This document shows, piece by piece, positions 1 to 8,441 of a stretch of DNA of 64,000 nt; the stretch's first letter is position 1; the number at the start of each line of letters is the position of its first letter. The notes below the pieces were generated by a model. That model was not told the DNA's origin, made no database searches, and worked only from the letters and a program-made list of their open reading frames with translations. The DNA lies in NCBI RefSeq assembly GCF_001424945.1, contig NZ_LMCW01000006.1, positions 64,803 through 128,802 of the forward strand, given 5' to 3'. Position numbers and translations under genes: made by a program. This stretch comes from Rhizobium sp. Root1203. GTDB taxonomy: Bacteria; Pseudomonadota; Alphaproteobacteria; Rhizobiales; Rhizobiaceae.

Positions 1-1522
1 TATCGACCTGGAAGCTGTCGGCCAGAACCTGGGCGACCTTGATGTAAAGGCCCTGGCCCATTTCGGTGCCGCCGTGGTTCAGGTGGATCGAGCCATCCTG
101 GTAGACATGGACGAGCGCACCCGCCTGGTTGAAGGCGGTCATGGTGAAGGAGATGCCGAATTTTACCGGCGTCAGGGCGATGCCCTTGCGGATAAAGCGG
201 CTGTCCCGGTTGAACGCGATGATGGCGTTGCGGCGGCCCTGATAATCGGCGCTTTCTTCCAGTTCGCCGACGATCCGCTCGAGAATGCTATCCTCGACTT
301 CCTGGTGATAGGGGGTGAGCGTGCGACCGGAGCCCGGCTGCCCATAAAAGTTCAGCTTGCGGATGTCGAGTGGATCCTTGCCGACAGCATAGGCGATCTC
401 CTCTATGAACCGTTCGGCGCCAAGCATGCCCTGCGGACCGCCGAAGCCGCGGAAGGCGGTGTTCGATACTGTGTGGGTCTTCAGCGGCTTCGACGCAAGG
501 TGCACATGCGGATAGAAGTAGCTGGAATCGGCATGGAAAAGCGCGCGGTCGGTGACCGGGCCGGAGAGGTCGGAGGAGAAGCCGCAACGCGCGGCGTAGG
601 TCGCGTCGACGGCGTGGATACGACCTTCCCCGTCGAAACCGAGTTCGTAGTCGACCAGAAAGTCGTGACGCTTGCCGGTTGCCGTCATGTCCTCGTCGCG
701 GTCGGGACGGAACTTGATGGCGCGCTTCAGTTTCTTGGCGGCGATGGCGGCGAGCGCCGCAAACTGGTTGCCCTGCGTTTCCTTGCCGCCGAAGCCGCCG
801 CCCATGCGGCGCACGTTCACGGTCACCGCGTTGGACGGAATGTTCAGGACATGGCCGACGATGTGCTGGATCTCGCTCGGGTGCTGGGTGGAAGACCAGA
901 CCGTCACCTCGTCGTCCTCGCCGGGGATCGCCATGGCGATATGGCTCTCGAGATAGAAATGCTCCTGGCCACCGATGCGCATCTGGCCCTTCAGGCGGCG
1001 CGGGGCGTTGCCCATTTCCTCCTTTGCCTCGCCACGCTTGAGCGTCATCGGCGTGATGACGAGCGGGCTGCCGTTTGCGAGCGCGCCGTCGATGTCGCTC
1101 CAGTGCGGAAGATCGCGATACTCGATCTTTGCCTTGCGGGCGGCCCGGCGGGCGATGTCGCGGGTTTCCGCGATGACGGCGAAGATCGGCTGGTTGTGGA
1201 ATTCGACCTTGCTGATGGCGAGCAGCGGCTCGTCATGGCTGCCATTGGAGCTGACATCGTTGACGCCGGGCACGTCCTTGCCGGTGAAGACCCAGACGAC
1301 GCCGGGAGTTGCCGCGACTTCCGACAGATCGATGCCTGTTATTTCGGCGTGCGCGCGGTCGGAGAGGCCGAGCGCCCCATGCAACAGGCCGGCGGGTTCC
1401 GGCAGATCATCGATATAGTCGGCGGTGCCGGTGACGTGCTTGTGAGCGGAATCGTGTCGAACAGATCCGTGCATCGGGCCTGATATAACGACTTTCGGAT
1501 CCGCGAAGGTGGACTTATCCAT
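1..1522 (-). CDS. xdhB: Xanthine dehydrogenase molybdopterin-binding subunit (partial, 3' end off window)
   Basis: This is the large molybdenum-cofactor subunit of xanthine dehydrogenase, which oxidises hypoxanthine and xanthine to urate in the cytoplasm together with XdhA. The window holds the first ~507 codons; family members are about 780 residues, so roughly a third is missing beyond the left edge. The translated N-terminus (MDKSTFADPK, then HDSAHKHVTGTADYIDDL) is typical of XdhB, and the GGGFGGKE cofactor motif is readable near residue 242 (about 780-800 on the plus strand). The ATG at 1522 is chosen because GGAGG lies about 9 nt upstream. It is the third gene of a bdhA-xdhA-xdhB operon, but it is separated from xdhA by a repeat element of ~300 bp. 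Confidence 0.93.
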   Translation of the reverse strand, partial: MDKSTFADPKVVISGPMHGSVRHDSAHKHVTGTADYIDDLPEPAGLLHGALGLSDRAHAEITGIDLSEVAATPGVVWVFTGKDVPGVNDVSSNGSHDEPLLAISKVEFHNQPIFAVIAETRDIARRAARKAKIEYRDLPHWSDIDGALANGSPLVITPMTLKRGEAKEEMGNAPRRLKGQMRIGGQEHFYLESHIAMAIPGEDDEVTVWSSTQHPSEIQHIVGHVLNIPSNAVTVNVRRMGGGFGGKETQGNQFAALAAIAAKKLKRAIKFRPDRDEDMTATGKRHDFLVDYELGFDGEGRIHAVDATYAARCGFSSDLSGPVTDRALFHADSSYFYPHVHLASKPLKTHTVSNTAFRGFGGPQGMLGAERFIEEIAYAVGKDPLDIRKLNFYGQPGSGRTLTPYHQEVEDSILERIVGELEESADYQGRRNAIIAFNRDSRFIRKGIALTPVKFGISFTMTAFNQAGALVHVYQDGSIHLNHGGTEMGQGLYIKVAQVLADSFQVD

Positions 1523-1821
1523 TAGTTCTGGCCTCCGAGATCGCGGCGCTCGTTCGAACCGAGCACACTTGATGCCTTCATTCCTGTGCTTGTCACAGGA
1601 ATCCAGCCACGGCGCCTGTGCGCCGCGAGAGAACCACGTTTTCTCGACGAAGAGTCTTGTATGCCCAAGGACTTGGGCATGCTGGATTCCTGTGACGGGC
1701 ACAGGAATGACGGAAGTGTGCGAGACAGGCGGCCGCGTTGCTTGTCTCTTCTCCCCAGCAGGGAGAAGGTGGCGGCAGCCGCATGAGGGAGGCGGCTTGT
1801 ACCTTGGGTCATGTCAGCCAT
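1522..1821 (-). other. Repeat-derived 99-codon ORF bridging xdhA and xdhB
   Basis: A 99-codon open frame fills the xdhA-xdhB gap exactly. Its ATG overlaps the xdhA stop (TGATG at 1819-1823) and its TAA overlaps the xdhB start (TAATG at 1520-1524). Most of the frame is palindromic mosaic-repeat DNA, so the peptide (beginning MADMTQGTSRL) is unlikely to be a functional protein. Its likely value is in keeping ribosomes moving from xdhA to xdhB. That role is inference; the overlaps are seen directly. Whether it is translated is unknown. Confidence 0.4.
1570..1795. repeat. Rhizobial palindromic intergenic mosaic element
   Basis: Composite repeat between xdhA and xdhB. An inverted pair, ATTCCTGTGCTTGTCACAGG at 1580-1599 and TCCTGTGACGGGCACAGGAA at 1688-1707, flanks a perfect small palindrome TGCCCAAG/CTTGGGCA around 1663-1680. 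It is followed by a module TTCTCCCCAGCAGGGAGAAG with a downstream GCGGCAGCCGCATGAGG tail. The second module recurs twice at 17327-17472. Such intergenic mosaics (RIME-like) are known in rhizobia; the family assignment is from memory. Confidence 0.75.
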
Positions 1822-3287
1822 CAGGCGACCTCCTCGAAACGCTTCAGTTCGGCGGGCGTCCCCGAGGTTTCCAGGTAAAAACGCATCAACAGGTTCTTTG
1901 CCGTCAATCGGCGGTATTCCGCCGTCGCACGCCAGTCGCTGAGCGGCTGGTAGTCGGCATCGAAAGCGTCGCGGGCAGCCTCGATCGTCGCCTCGCTCCA
2001 GGGCCTGCCCATCAGTGCGGTCTCGACGGCGCGGGCCCGCTTCGGCGTTCCGGCCATGCCTCCGAAGGCGATGCGGATGTCGTTGACGTCGCCCTCGGTA
2101 TCCAGTGTCAGATAGAAAGCGCCGAGCACGGCGGTGATGTCTTCGTCACGGCGCTTGGTGATCTTGTAGACGGCGAATTGGGTGTCTTCGGCGGGGTAGG
2201 GCACGAAGACACTCTCAACGAATTCGCCGGGACGGCGGTCCTGCTTGCCGTAGTCGATAAAGAAGTCCTCAAGCCGCAGCATGCGGGTGCCCGACACGGA
2301 ACGGAGCTTGACGGTGGCGCCGAGCGCGATCAGCGGCGGCGGGCTGTCGCCGATCGGCGAGCCGTTGGCGATGTTGCCGCCGATCGTGCCCATGTTGCGG
2401 ACCTGTTCGCCACCGATCCGGTCGATCAGGCGGCCGAGCGTCGGCACCTTGCGGGCGATGGCGTCGAAGGCGCGGCTGTAGGTGACGCCTGCGCCGATGG
2501 TGAGGCCGCCTTCGCCGGCGGCGATCGACTGCAATTCCGGCAAATGGTTGATGAAAACGACCGGGCTCAGCGTCCGCATCTGTTTGGTGACCCAGAGGCC
2601 GACGTCGGTGCAGCCGGCAACGATGGTGGCGTCCGGTTCCTCGGCGAGGACCCTTGCCAGCGCCTCCTCCGAGTTCGGCACGATGAGCCGGTCCCCGCCC
2701 GAGGCAATCGAGATGGTGTCGCCGCCCTTCATCGCCCAGAGGCGGGCAACGATGTCGGAGCGGGTCCGTTCAAGCGGATCGAAAATGGCGCTCGGCCGGG
2801 CGCGGCTCACCTGCTCGGCCGCCTTGACGATCGGCTCATAGCCCGTGCAGCGACAGAGATTGCCCTGCAGTGCCTTTTCGATATCGGCCCGACTCGGCAT
2901 CTCGTTGGAGAGCCAAAGGCCGTACATCGACATCACGAAGCCCGGCGTGCAGAAGCCGCATTGCGAGCCGTGGCAATCGACCATGGCCTGCTGCACCGGA
3001 TGCAACGTGCCGTCTCTTGCCGCCAGATGTTCGATCGTGACGACATGGGTGGCGTTCAGCGATCCCACGAAGCGGATGCAGGCGTTCACCGATTCATAAG
3101 CGAGCTTGCCGTCGATCAGCCGACCGACGAGGACGGTGCATGCGCCGCAGTCGCCCTCCGCGCATCCCTCCTTCGTGCCAGTCAGCCGGCGCTTCAACCG
3201 GAGAAAGTCGAGAAGCGTCTCGGTCGGTCGGACGTCTCTTAGCGAAATGTCTTCGCCATTCAGGATGAAGCGGATGCAGTCGTTCAT
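1821..3287 (-). CDS. xdhA: Xanthine dehydrogenase small subunit (2Fe-2S and FAD domains)
   Basis: Electron-transfer subunit of xanthine dehydrogenase (488 aa), passing electrons from the Mo site in XdhB through two [2Fe-2S] clusters to FAD and NAD+. The plant-ferredoxin-type cluster ligands are visible at C42, C47, C50 and C70 (motif GCAEGDCGACTVLVG). The second cluster has C110 and C113 (SQCGFCTPG) and C145 and C147 (NLCRCTGY). The FAD-binding domain spans about residues 185-360 (TIGGNIANGSPIGDSPP), followed by the CO-dehydrogenase flavoprotein C-terminal domain. It lies 33 bp downstream of bdhA on the same strand, implying co-transcription. Length and domain order match the bacterial XdhA family. 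Confidence 0.95.
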   Translation of the reverse strand: MNDCIRFILNGEDISLRDVRPTETLLDFLRLKRRLTGTKEGCAEGDCGACTVLVGRLIDGKLAYESVNACIRFVGSLNATHVVTIEHLAARDGTLHPVQQAMVDCHGSQCGFCTPGFVMSMYGLWLSNEMPSRADIEKALQGNLCRCTGYEPIVKAAEQVSRARPSAIFDPLERTRSDIVARLWAMKGGDTISIASGGDRLIVPNSEEALARVLAEEPDATIVAGCTDVGLWVTKQMRTLSPVVFINHLPELQSIAAGEGGLTIGAGVTYSRAFDAIARKVPTLGRLIDRIGGEQVRNMGTIGGNIANGSPIGDSPPPLIALGATVKLRSVSGTRMLRLEDFFIDYGKQDRRPGEFVESVFVPYPAEDTQFAVYKITKRRDEDITAVLGAFYLTLDTEGDVNDIRIAFGGMAGTPKRARAVETALMGRPWSEATIEAARDAFDADYQPLSDWRATAEYRRLTAKNLLMRFYLETSGTPAELKRFEEVA

Positions 3288-3320
3288 GATGTTCCTTGTT
3301 TTTTATCGTTTTTTTGAAGG

Positions 3321-4097
3321 TTATGCCGCCGTCCAGCCACCGTCAATCGAGATGTGAGTGCCGGTGATCTGGCGGGCATCGTCGCTGGCGAGATAGAGGG
3401 CCAGCGCGCCAATCTCTTCGGCCTTGACGAATTCGTGCGTCGGCTGGGCCTTGAGGATCACCTCGGTCTTGACCTGTTCCTCGGTCATGCCGCGCGCCTT
3501 GGCGGTGTCAGGTATCTGCTTTTCGACCAGCGGGGTCAGCACATAGCCTGGGCAGATGGCGTTTACCGTGATGCCGAATTCCGCAAGCTCCAGCGCTGCC
3601 GTCTTCGTCAGGCCCAATATACCATGTTTTGCCGCCACATAGGCCGATTTGAACGGCGAGGCGACCAAGCCGTGGGCAGAGGCGATGTTGACGATGCGGC
3701 CGTTCTTCTTCGCCTTCATCAGCGGTATGGCGGCGCGCATGGTATGGAACGAGCTGGACAGATTGATGGCAATAATCTGGTCCCATTTGTCGATCGGGAA
3801 ATCCTCGATCTTCTCGACATGCTGGATACCGGCATTGTTGACGAGCACGTCGACCGAACCGAAGACGCGGGCGGCCGTGCCGATCAGCTCGGCGATTTCG
3901 GCCGGCTTGCTCATGTCGGCAGGATGGTAGATCGCCTTTGCTTTCGACGCCGATTCAAGACGCTCGGTTATCGCCCTGATTTCCTCGGCTTTTCCGAAGC
4001 CGTTGATGACGACGTTGTCGCCCTTGCCGGCAAATGCGGTGGCGATTGCAAGCCCGATGCCGCTGGTGGATCCGGTGACGACGACAGTTCTGGCCAT
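3321..4097 (-). CDS. bdhA: D-3-hydroxybutyrate dehydrogenase
   Basis: Short-chain dehydrogenase of 258 aa that interconverts D-3-hydroxybutyrate and acetoacetate with NAD+, the entry to poly-3-hydroxybutyrate and hydroxybutyrate breakdown. The Rossmann motif TGSTSGIG (residues 8-15), NNAG (87-90) and catalytic Ser140, Tyr153 and Lys157 (SAYVAAKHG) are all present. The C-terminus HISIDGGWTAA is characteristic of bacterial BdhA. The frame is open to 4151, but the ATG at 4097 is preferred because AGGAG lies 7 nt before it and the protein then starts directly at MARTVVVTG. It is first in an operon with xdhA and xdhB, an arrangement also known in Sinorhizobium meliloti. Confidence 0.95.
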   Translation of the reverse strand: MARTVVVTGSTSGIGLAIATAFAGKGDNVVINGFGKAEEIRAITERLESASKAKAIYHPADMSKPAEIAELIGTAARVFGSVDVLVNNAGIQHVEKIEDFPIDKWDQIIAINLSSSFHTMRAAIPLMKAKKNGRIVNIASAHGLVASPFKSAYVAAKHGILGLTKTAALELAEFGITVNAICPGYVLTPLVEKQIPDTAKARGMTEEQVKTEVILKAQPTHEFVKAEEIGALALYLASDDARQITGTHISIDGGWTAA

Positions 4098-4131
4098 GCT
4101 CTGCTCCTGCTGGGCAATGTGCGATACATCA

Positions 4132-4147
4132 GCATACGAGGGTATGC
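4132..4147. promoter_or_regulatory. Palindrome in the bdhA-glpK divergent region, candidate operator
   Basis: GCATAC-GAGG-GTATGC is a perfect 6-bp inverted repeat 35 bp upstream of the bdhA start, in the 180-bp gap between bdhA and glpK. Its position fits an operator for a dimeric regulator of bdhA. No regulator gene is adjacent, so the assignment rests on symmetry and position only. Confidence 0.3.
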
Positions 4148-4277
4148 GCAAAGCGCCTGTCCTGGCAATTGCGTTCCCGGCAAATCTCTTGTGTCGAAAC
4201 GAACACGGGGCGCTTTCCTCGCTTGCCCCTCTGTCCTATTGATTTGATGCAATAATCACGATGCGGGGAGGACTGGC

Positions 4278-5771
4278 ATGAGCGGATATGTTCTGGCGAT
4301 CGATCAGGGGACGACGTCGACGCGGGCGATCGTGTTCGATAGCGAGATGAAGATCGCGGGCGCCGGACAGAAGGAGTTCACGCAGATCTATCCGCGCTCC
4401 GGCTGGGTGGAGCACGACCCGGAGGAAATCTGGGATTCGGTCGTTTCCACGATCAAAATGGCGATCCGCGAGGCAAGGATCGAGGCCAAGGACATCGCGG
4501 CGCTCGGCATCACCAATCAGCGCGAGACGGTGGTCGTCTGGGAGCGCGACAGCGGCAGGCCGATCCACAACGCTGTCGTCTGGCAGGACCGCCGCACGGC
4601 AAGCTATTGCGAGAAGCTGAAGAAGCAGGATCTCGAAAAGACGTTCACGAAGAAGACCGGGCTGCTTCTCGACCCCTACTTCTCCGGAACCAAGCTTTCC
4701 TGGATGCTCGCCAATGTGAAGGGCGCGCGGGCGCGCGCCGCCAAGGGCGAACTTTGCTTCGGCACGATCGATACCTTCCTCATCTGGCGCCTGACGGGCG
4801 GCAAGAGCTTCGCGACCGATGCGACCAATGCGTCGCGCACGCTGATGTACAACATTGGCGACAATAAGTGGGACAAGGACCTCCTCGACATTCTGCGGGT
4901 GCCGGTGGCGATGTTGCCGGAGGTGAAGGACTGCGCCGACGATTTCGGCGTCACCGATCCCGATATTCTCGGTGCCGCGATCCCGATCCTCGGCGTTGCC
5001 GGCGACCAGCACGCTGCGACGATCGGGCAGGCCTGCTTCGAGCCCGGGATGATGAAATCCACATACGGAACCGGCTGCTTTGCGTTGCTGAACACCGGCG
5101 GCGACATGGTCCGCTCCAGGAACCGGCTGCTCACGACCATCGCCTACCGGCTGAACGGCGAGACCACCTATGCGCTCGAAGGCTCGATCTTCATTGCCGG
5201 CGCGGCCGTGCAGTGGCTGCGCGACGGTCTGGGCATCATTGACAGCGCCTCGCGAACCGGGGAACTCGCCGACCAGGCGGATCCGACGCAGGAGGTCTAT
5301 CTGGTGCCCGCCTTCACCGGCCTCGGCGCGCCTCATTGGGATGCCAACGCCCGCGGCGCGATCTTCGGCCTGACGCGCAACAGCGGTCCGCGGGAATTTG
5401 CCCGCGCGGCACTTGAGGCGGTCTGCTACCAGTCGCGCGACCTGCTCGATGCCATGCACAAGGACTGGAAGGGCGGCGTGGAAAGCACCGTTCTGCGCGT
5501 CGACGGCGGCATGGTGGCTTCCGACTGGACGATGCAGCGGCTTGCCGACATCCTCGACGCGCCCGTCGATCGGCCGATGATCCTGGAGACCACCGCTCTC
5601 GGCGCCGCGTGGCTCGCCGGCAGCAGGGCCGGGGTGTGGCCGGATCGCGCAGGCTTTGCCAAGAGCTGGAAACGCAACCACCGCTTCGAACCCGACATGG
5701 ACGAGAAGACGCGCGCCGTGAAGCTCAAGGGCTGGCGAAGTGCTGTGAAGCGGACGCTGAGCGAGATGTGA
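4278..5771 (+). CDS. glpK: Glycerol kinase
   Basis: FGGY-family kinase (497 aa) that phosphorylates glycerol with ATP to sn-glycerol 3-phosphate in the cytoplasm. The N-terminal phosphate-binding motif [13 protein letters not shown] (residues 8-20) is clear, as are WQDRRT, the [19 protein letters not shown] segment and the C-terminal ATPase segment RVDGGM. Length is as expected for GlpK (about 495-500). The start ATG has GGGGAGGA upstream. The gene is followed 9 bp later by an LD-carboxypeptidase gene on the same strand and could be co-transcribed with it. No glp transport or dehydrogenase genes are near. Confidence 0.96.
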   Translation: MSGYVLAIDQGTTSTRAIVFDSEMKIAGAGQKEFTQIYPRSGWVEHDPEEIWDSVVSTIKMAIREARIEAKDIAALGITNQRETVVVWERDSGRPIHNAVVWQDRRTASYCEKLKKQDLEKTFTKKTGLLLDPYFSGTKLSWMLANVKGARARAAKGELCFGTIDTFLIWRLTGGKSFATDATNASRTLMYNIGDNKWDKDLLDILRVPVAMLPEVKDCADDFGVTDPDILGAAIPILGVAGDQHAATIGQACFEPGMMKSTYGTGCFALLNTGGDMVRSRNRLLTTIAYRLNGETTYALEGSIFIAGAAVQWLRDGLGIIDSASRTGELADQADPTQEVYLVPAFTGLGAPHWDANARGAIFGLTRNSGPREFARAALEAVCYQSRDLLDAMHKDWKGGVESTVLRVDGGMVASDWTMQRLADILDAPVDRPMILETTALGAAWLAGSRAGVWPDRAGFAKSWKRNHRFEPDMDEKTRAVKLKGWRSAVKRTLSEM

Positions 5772-5780
5772 GGAGGCGAC

Positions 5781-6713
5781 ATGGCGATCGAACCGTCGGT
5801 ATTGCTGCCGCCGCGACTGAAGGCGGGAGACACTATCCGCTTCGTTTCCCCGGCGAGCACGCCGGACAAGGAATTGATCCTGGAGCGGGCGAGAGTGCTG
5901 GAATGCCTGGGTTTCCACGTCGATTTCGGGCCGCATGCCTTCGACAAGTTCGCCTATCTTGCCGGCAGGGACGAGGACCGGCTTGCCGATCTCAATGATG
6001 CGCTGCGGGACCCCCATGTCAGGGCGATCTTTGCAACGCGCGGCGGCAAAGGCTCCTTCCGCATTTCGGAGCAGCTCGATTTCGAGGCCGCGCGGCGAGA
6101 TCCGAAGCCGCTCGTCGGCTTCAGCGACATCACCGCCCTGCATCTGATGCTTTGGAAAGAGTGTCGGCTGATCGGCATCCATGGAGCCTTGATGAGCGAT
6201 GCGGAATGGCCGGCAGAAGAAAGGAGCCGCGATTGCCTGCTGCAGCTGCTGATGAGCGAGGCGGATCTGACGCTCCATGCGCGGGAGAGCGAACCGACCA
6301 TCGCCGCAACGACGGAAGGGGTGGCGCGGGGCCGGCTGATCGGCGGCAATCTCAGCATGATCGCGACCTGCGCCGGCTGGGCATTGCCTGATCTCACCGG
6401 GGCGATCCTGCTGATCGAGGCCGCTGGCATCGGCATCGGACAGGTGGATCGCGAACTGACGATGCTGCGCAAAGCGAGGCACCTCGACCGCATTGCGGGG
6501 GTGGCGATCGGACAGTTCACCGGCTTCGAGGATGCTCGCTATCCCGTACTGGTCGGTCTTCTGCGCGACCATCTTGGGAGGTTCGGTGTGCCCATCCTTG
6601 GCGGATTGCCGCTTGGTCACGGTGAGCGACCGCTCAGCGTGCCAATCGGCGCGATGGCGGTGCTCGATGCGACAGACCTGCGGCTCACGGTGTCGCAATC
6701 GGCCTTGAATTAA
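5781..6713 (+). CDS. LD-carboxypeptidase (peptidase S66)
   Basis: 310-aa serine peptidase of the LdcA/MccF (S66) family, which removes the terminal D-Ala from murein tetrapeptides during peptidoglycan recycling. The triad can be read as Ser115 in VGFSDITAL, Glu213 in LLIEAAGIG and His280 in LPLGHGERP, and the RGGKGSFR segment (88-94) stands where the family has RGGYG. No signal peptide is seen, consistent with a cytoplasmic recycling enzyme. GAGGAGGCGAC precedes the ATG. It sits close behind glpK, probably in one transcript. A microcin-immunity MccF-like role is possible but less likely. Confidence 0.88.
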   Translation: MAIEPSVLLPPRLKAGDTIRFVSPASTPDKELILERARVLECLGFHVDFGPHAFDKFAYLAGRDEDRLADLNDALRDPHVRAIFATRGGKGSFRISEQLDFEAARRDPKPLVGFSDITALHLMLWKECRLIGIHGALMSDAEWPAEERSRDCLLQLLMSEADLTLHARESEPTIAATTEGVARGRLIGGNLSMIATCAGWALPDLTGAILLIEAAGIGIGQVDRELTMLRKARHLDRIAGVAIGQFTGFEDARYPVLVGLLRDHLGRFGVPILGGLPLGHGERPLSVPIGAMAVLDATDLRLTVSQSALN

Positions 6714-6850
6714 AAACGGTGCCGCGCCGGGGCTTTACGACAGTGCCGGCCGCCTCATCCGGCGCCTGTGACGAGCACCTGCGAGGAGCATGAGGTATCT
6801 CTTTGCTATAGGCGCGGTGTCGGCACTGCGGGCGCCGCCGACCGCGCTCT

Positions 6851-7813
6851 CTATTTCCTCAGCCAGGGGGTCGCGGTGCTCCAGAAGATCGCGTCGGCGC
6901 CGAGATAGTTGCCAGCAAAGGCGGTGAACTCGGCCTTGGTGAACGGCTTCTTGGTTTTCGGGTTCTTGTAGGTCAGGGTGGGCTCCTGTACCGCGAGACC
7001 GACGAAAGCGAGCTTGCCTTTGTATTTGTTGAAGAACGGATAGGAGTTCTTCATCTGTCCCTTGCGATAGGGAACGATGTCGGGGCCGCCCAGGCCGATG
7101 TCGTTGTTTGCGGCGAAATCGAAGAGCCTGCCCATGTAGTCGTGGTCGTTGTCCCATTCGCAGGGCCAGAAGTTGACGTACTGGACGACCTTGCTCTTGC
7201 GGAAGGCCTTGCGGGCGAAGGCGAGGTTTTCCATTTCGCCCTGGAAATAGGCGTCGCAGCTATAGCCTTCCGGTTCGTGCTTCGGATCAAGGTCGATTGC
7301 CGTTTCCGGCAGGTTGACGCCATAGACCTCACCGTCGAATTTCTCTGCCAGCGCCTTGAGAAGGGCCTGATAGCGCGCTCTCACGGCGGGGTTCCATTGC
7401 TGCGCCACCCAGCCGGAGCCGACGGGCTTGTTTTCGCCGGGATTGTCGAACTGAGGGGAGATACCGCCGCCGTATTCCGGATGGGTCATGAGGTAGTCGG
7501 GCACGTTTCGCGCATCGGGCTCGAAGAAGCGGTCCTGGATCTGGATGAAGAGCTTCTTGTTCAAGCCCCTGACGATGGCAAGGTCGGCCTCGATGGCGGA
7601 GAAGTCGTACTCTCCCTTGACGGTTTCGAGCTTTCGCCAGTTGTAGACGATCTGCACGCCGCCGATATCGGGCCGGCCGAGAAGGGCGCCGGCCGACGGG
7701 AGATCGCCGGAACTCGTGTAGATGAAATTCTCCGGAGCGTTACCGGCAATCGCGGTGTCGTACACGCCAGTCAACAGGGCGCAGGCGGCAAGCAGGCTCG
7801 GCAGCGTCTTCAT
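6851..7813 (-). CDS. Secreted TIM-barrel protein, glycoside-hydrolase-like
   Basis: 320-aa protein with a clear Sec signal peptide (MKTLPSLLAACALLTGVYDTAIA). The mature part begins APENFIYTSSGDLPSAGALL and reads like a small (beta/alpha)8 barrel, with VQIVYNWRKLETVKGEYDFSA near the N-terminus as in beta-galactosidase/endoglycosidase-type barrels. Two glutamates follow strand-like segments, GVNLPETA and GLAVQEPTL, where clan GH-A enzymes place the acid/base and nucleophile. I infer a periplasmic glycosidase-like protein but cannot name a substrate. The frame extends to 7897, but the start at 7813 is chosen because it creates the signal peptide. It is monocistronic and convergent with the LD-carboxypeptidase gene. 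Confidence 0.7.
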   Translation of the reverse strand: MKTLPSLLAACALLTGVYDTAIAGNAPENFIYTSSGDLPSAGALLGRPDIGGVQIVYNWRKLETVKGEYDFSAIEADLAIVRGLNKKLFIQIQDRFFEPDARNVPDYLMTHPEYGGGISPQFDNPGENKPVGSGWVAQQWNPAVRARYQALLKALAEKFDGEVYGVNLPETAIDLDPKHEPEGYSCDAYFQGEMENLAFARKAFRKSKVVQYVNFWPCEWDNDHDYMGRLFDFAANNDIGLGGPDIVPYRKGQMKNSYPFFNKYKGKLAFVGLAVQEPTLTYKNPKTKKPFTKAEFTAFAGNYLGADAIFWSTATPWLRK

Positions 7814-7989
7814 GTCTCGTCTCGGATGCCTCTGTGATTCGGCCGATGGCGGTCGGCTGCAGAGCAATCCGGGGCAAAGTGGGCGGCTTGATGGCAATGC
7901 GCTTCAAACGGGACGCGTGGCTCGCTTCAGCTTTCTCCGACAGTTGCGGCAGTTCTCATAGCGCACCGGTCCGCCCCTGCCGCCTCCAA

Positions 7990-8178
7990 CTACCACCTGA
8001 CAAGCATCGCATGAACCGCGAGGATCGCGAGGAACGCGATGACGACGAGCGAAGCCGCCCAGGCGACGAGGCGATTGGCTCTTGTCAAAACCTGGGGTCT
8101 GACGTCGCGCTTGGGGTTGAACTTGTGTCGCCGCTTGTGGGCAGCAGCGGTTTGAGGGGGTTTCTTGAGTTCAGCCAT
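7990..8178 (-). CDS. Small single-pass membrane protein
   Basis: 62-aa protein starting MAELKKPPQTAA. A basic, proline-rich cytoplasmic half is followed by one hydrophobic segment (about residues 37-57, LVAWAASLVVIAFLAILAVHA). GAGGAG lies 6-8 nt upstream of the ATG at 8178, which supports this start over the upstream one at 8238. I do not recognise the family. It stands alone between a secreted barrel protein and the SRPBCC gene on the other strand. The N-in/C-out topology is inferred from the positive charges before the helix. Confidence 0.6.
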   Translation of the reverse strand: MAELKKPPQTAAAHKRRHKFNPKRDVRPQVLTRANRLVAWAASLVVIAFLAILAVHAMLVRW

Positions 8179-8374
8179 GCTCTCCTCTTTCGCGGCCGTT
8201 GTCGAAGACCAGTCTAGCATGAAAGCGGGGAGGTGCACGTGATGGCCCGTCGATCCCCGGGCGCACTGGTGTCGGGCGTCGAGTCATCACGTCCGTCCTT
8301 CGGACGAAGCCGTCCACATTCGATCGTTGTCAAATCCTGCGGTGTCAGATTACTTGGAGAACAGATCGATCCCG

Positions 8375-8401
8375 TGTCGGATTGACAAAGCCTCGTTCGT
8401 C
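8375..8401 (+). promoter_or_regulatory. Candidate ECF42 promoter of SRPBCC gene 8442
   Basis: TGTCGG (8375-8380), 17 nt, CGTC (8398-8401), 40 bp before the ATG. The same elements with identical spacing occur at 8999-9025 and 10704-10730. ECF42 sigma factors are reported to use TGTCGA-like -35 and CG(A/T)C -10 elements, and an ECF42 gene lies 1 kb downstream. Confidence 0.65.
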
Positions 8402-8441
8402 CTGGGATCGTCCATTCCATCACTATAAAAGGATGATGATC

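Noticed and set aside
74..1483. 469-codon frame on the plus strand
   Set aside because: It lies opposite xdhB, whose N-terminus and FGGKE motif are clear on the minus strand.
4236..6698. 820-codon open frame on the minus strand
   Set aside because: It is antisense to glpK and the LD-carboxypeptidase, both unmistakable. Its sequence is Arg/His/Pro-rich low-complexity typical of shadow frames in GC-rich DNA.
8260..8300. Further TGTCGG...CGTC pairs as ECF42 promoters
   Set aside because: A TGTCGG near 8274 has CGTC at 14 nt, not the 17-nt spacing shared by the three accepted sites.
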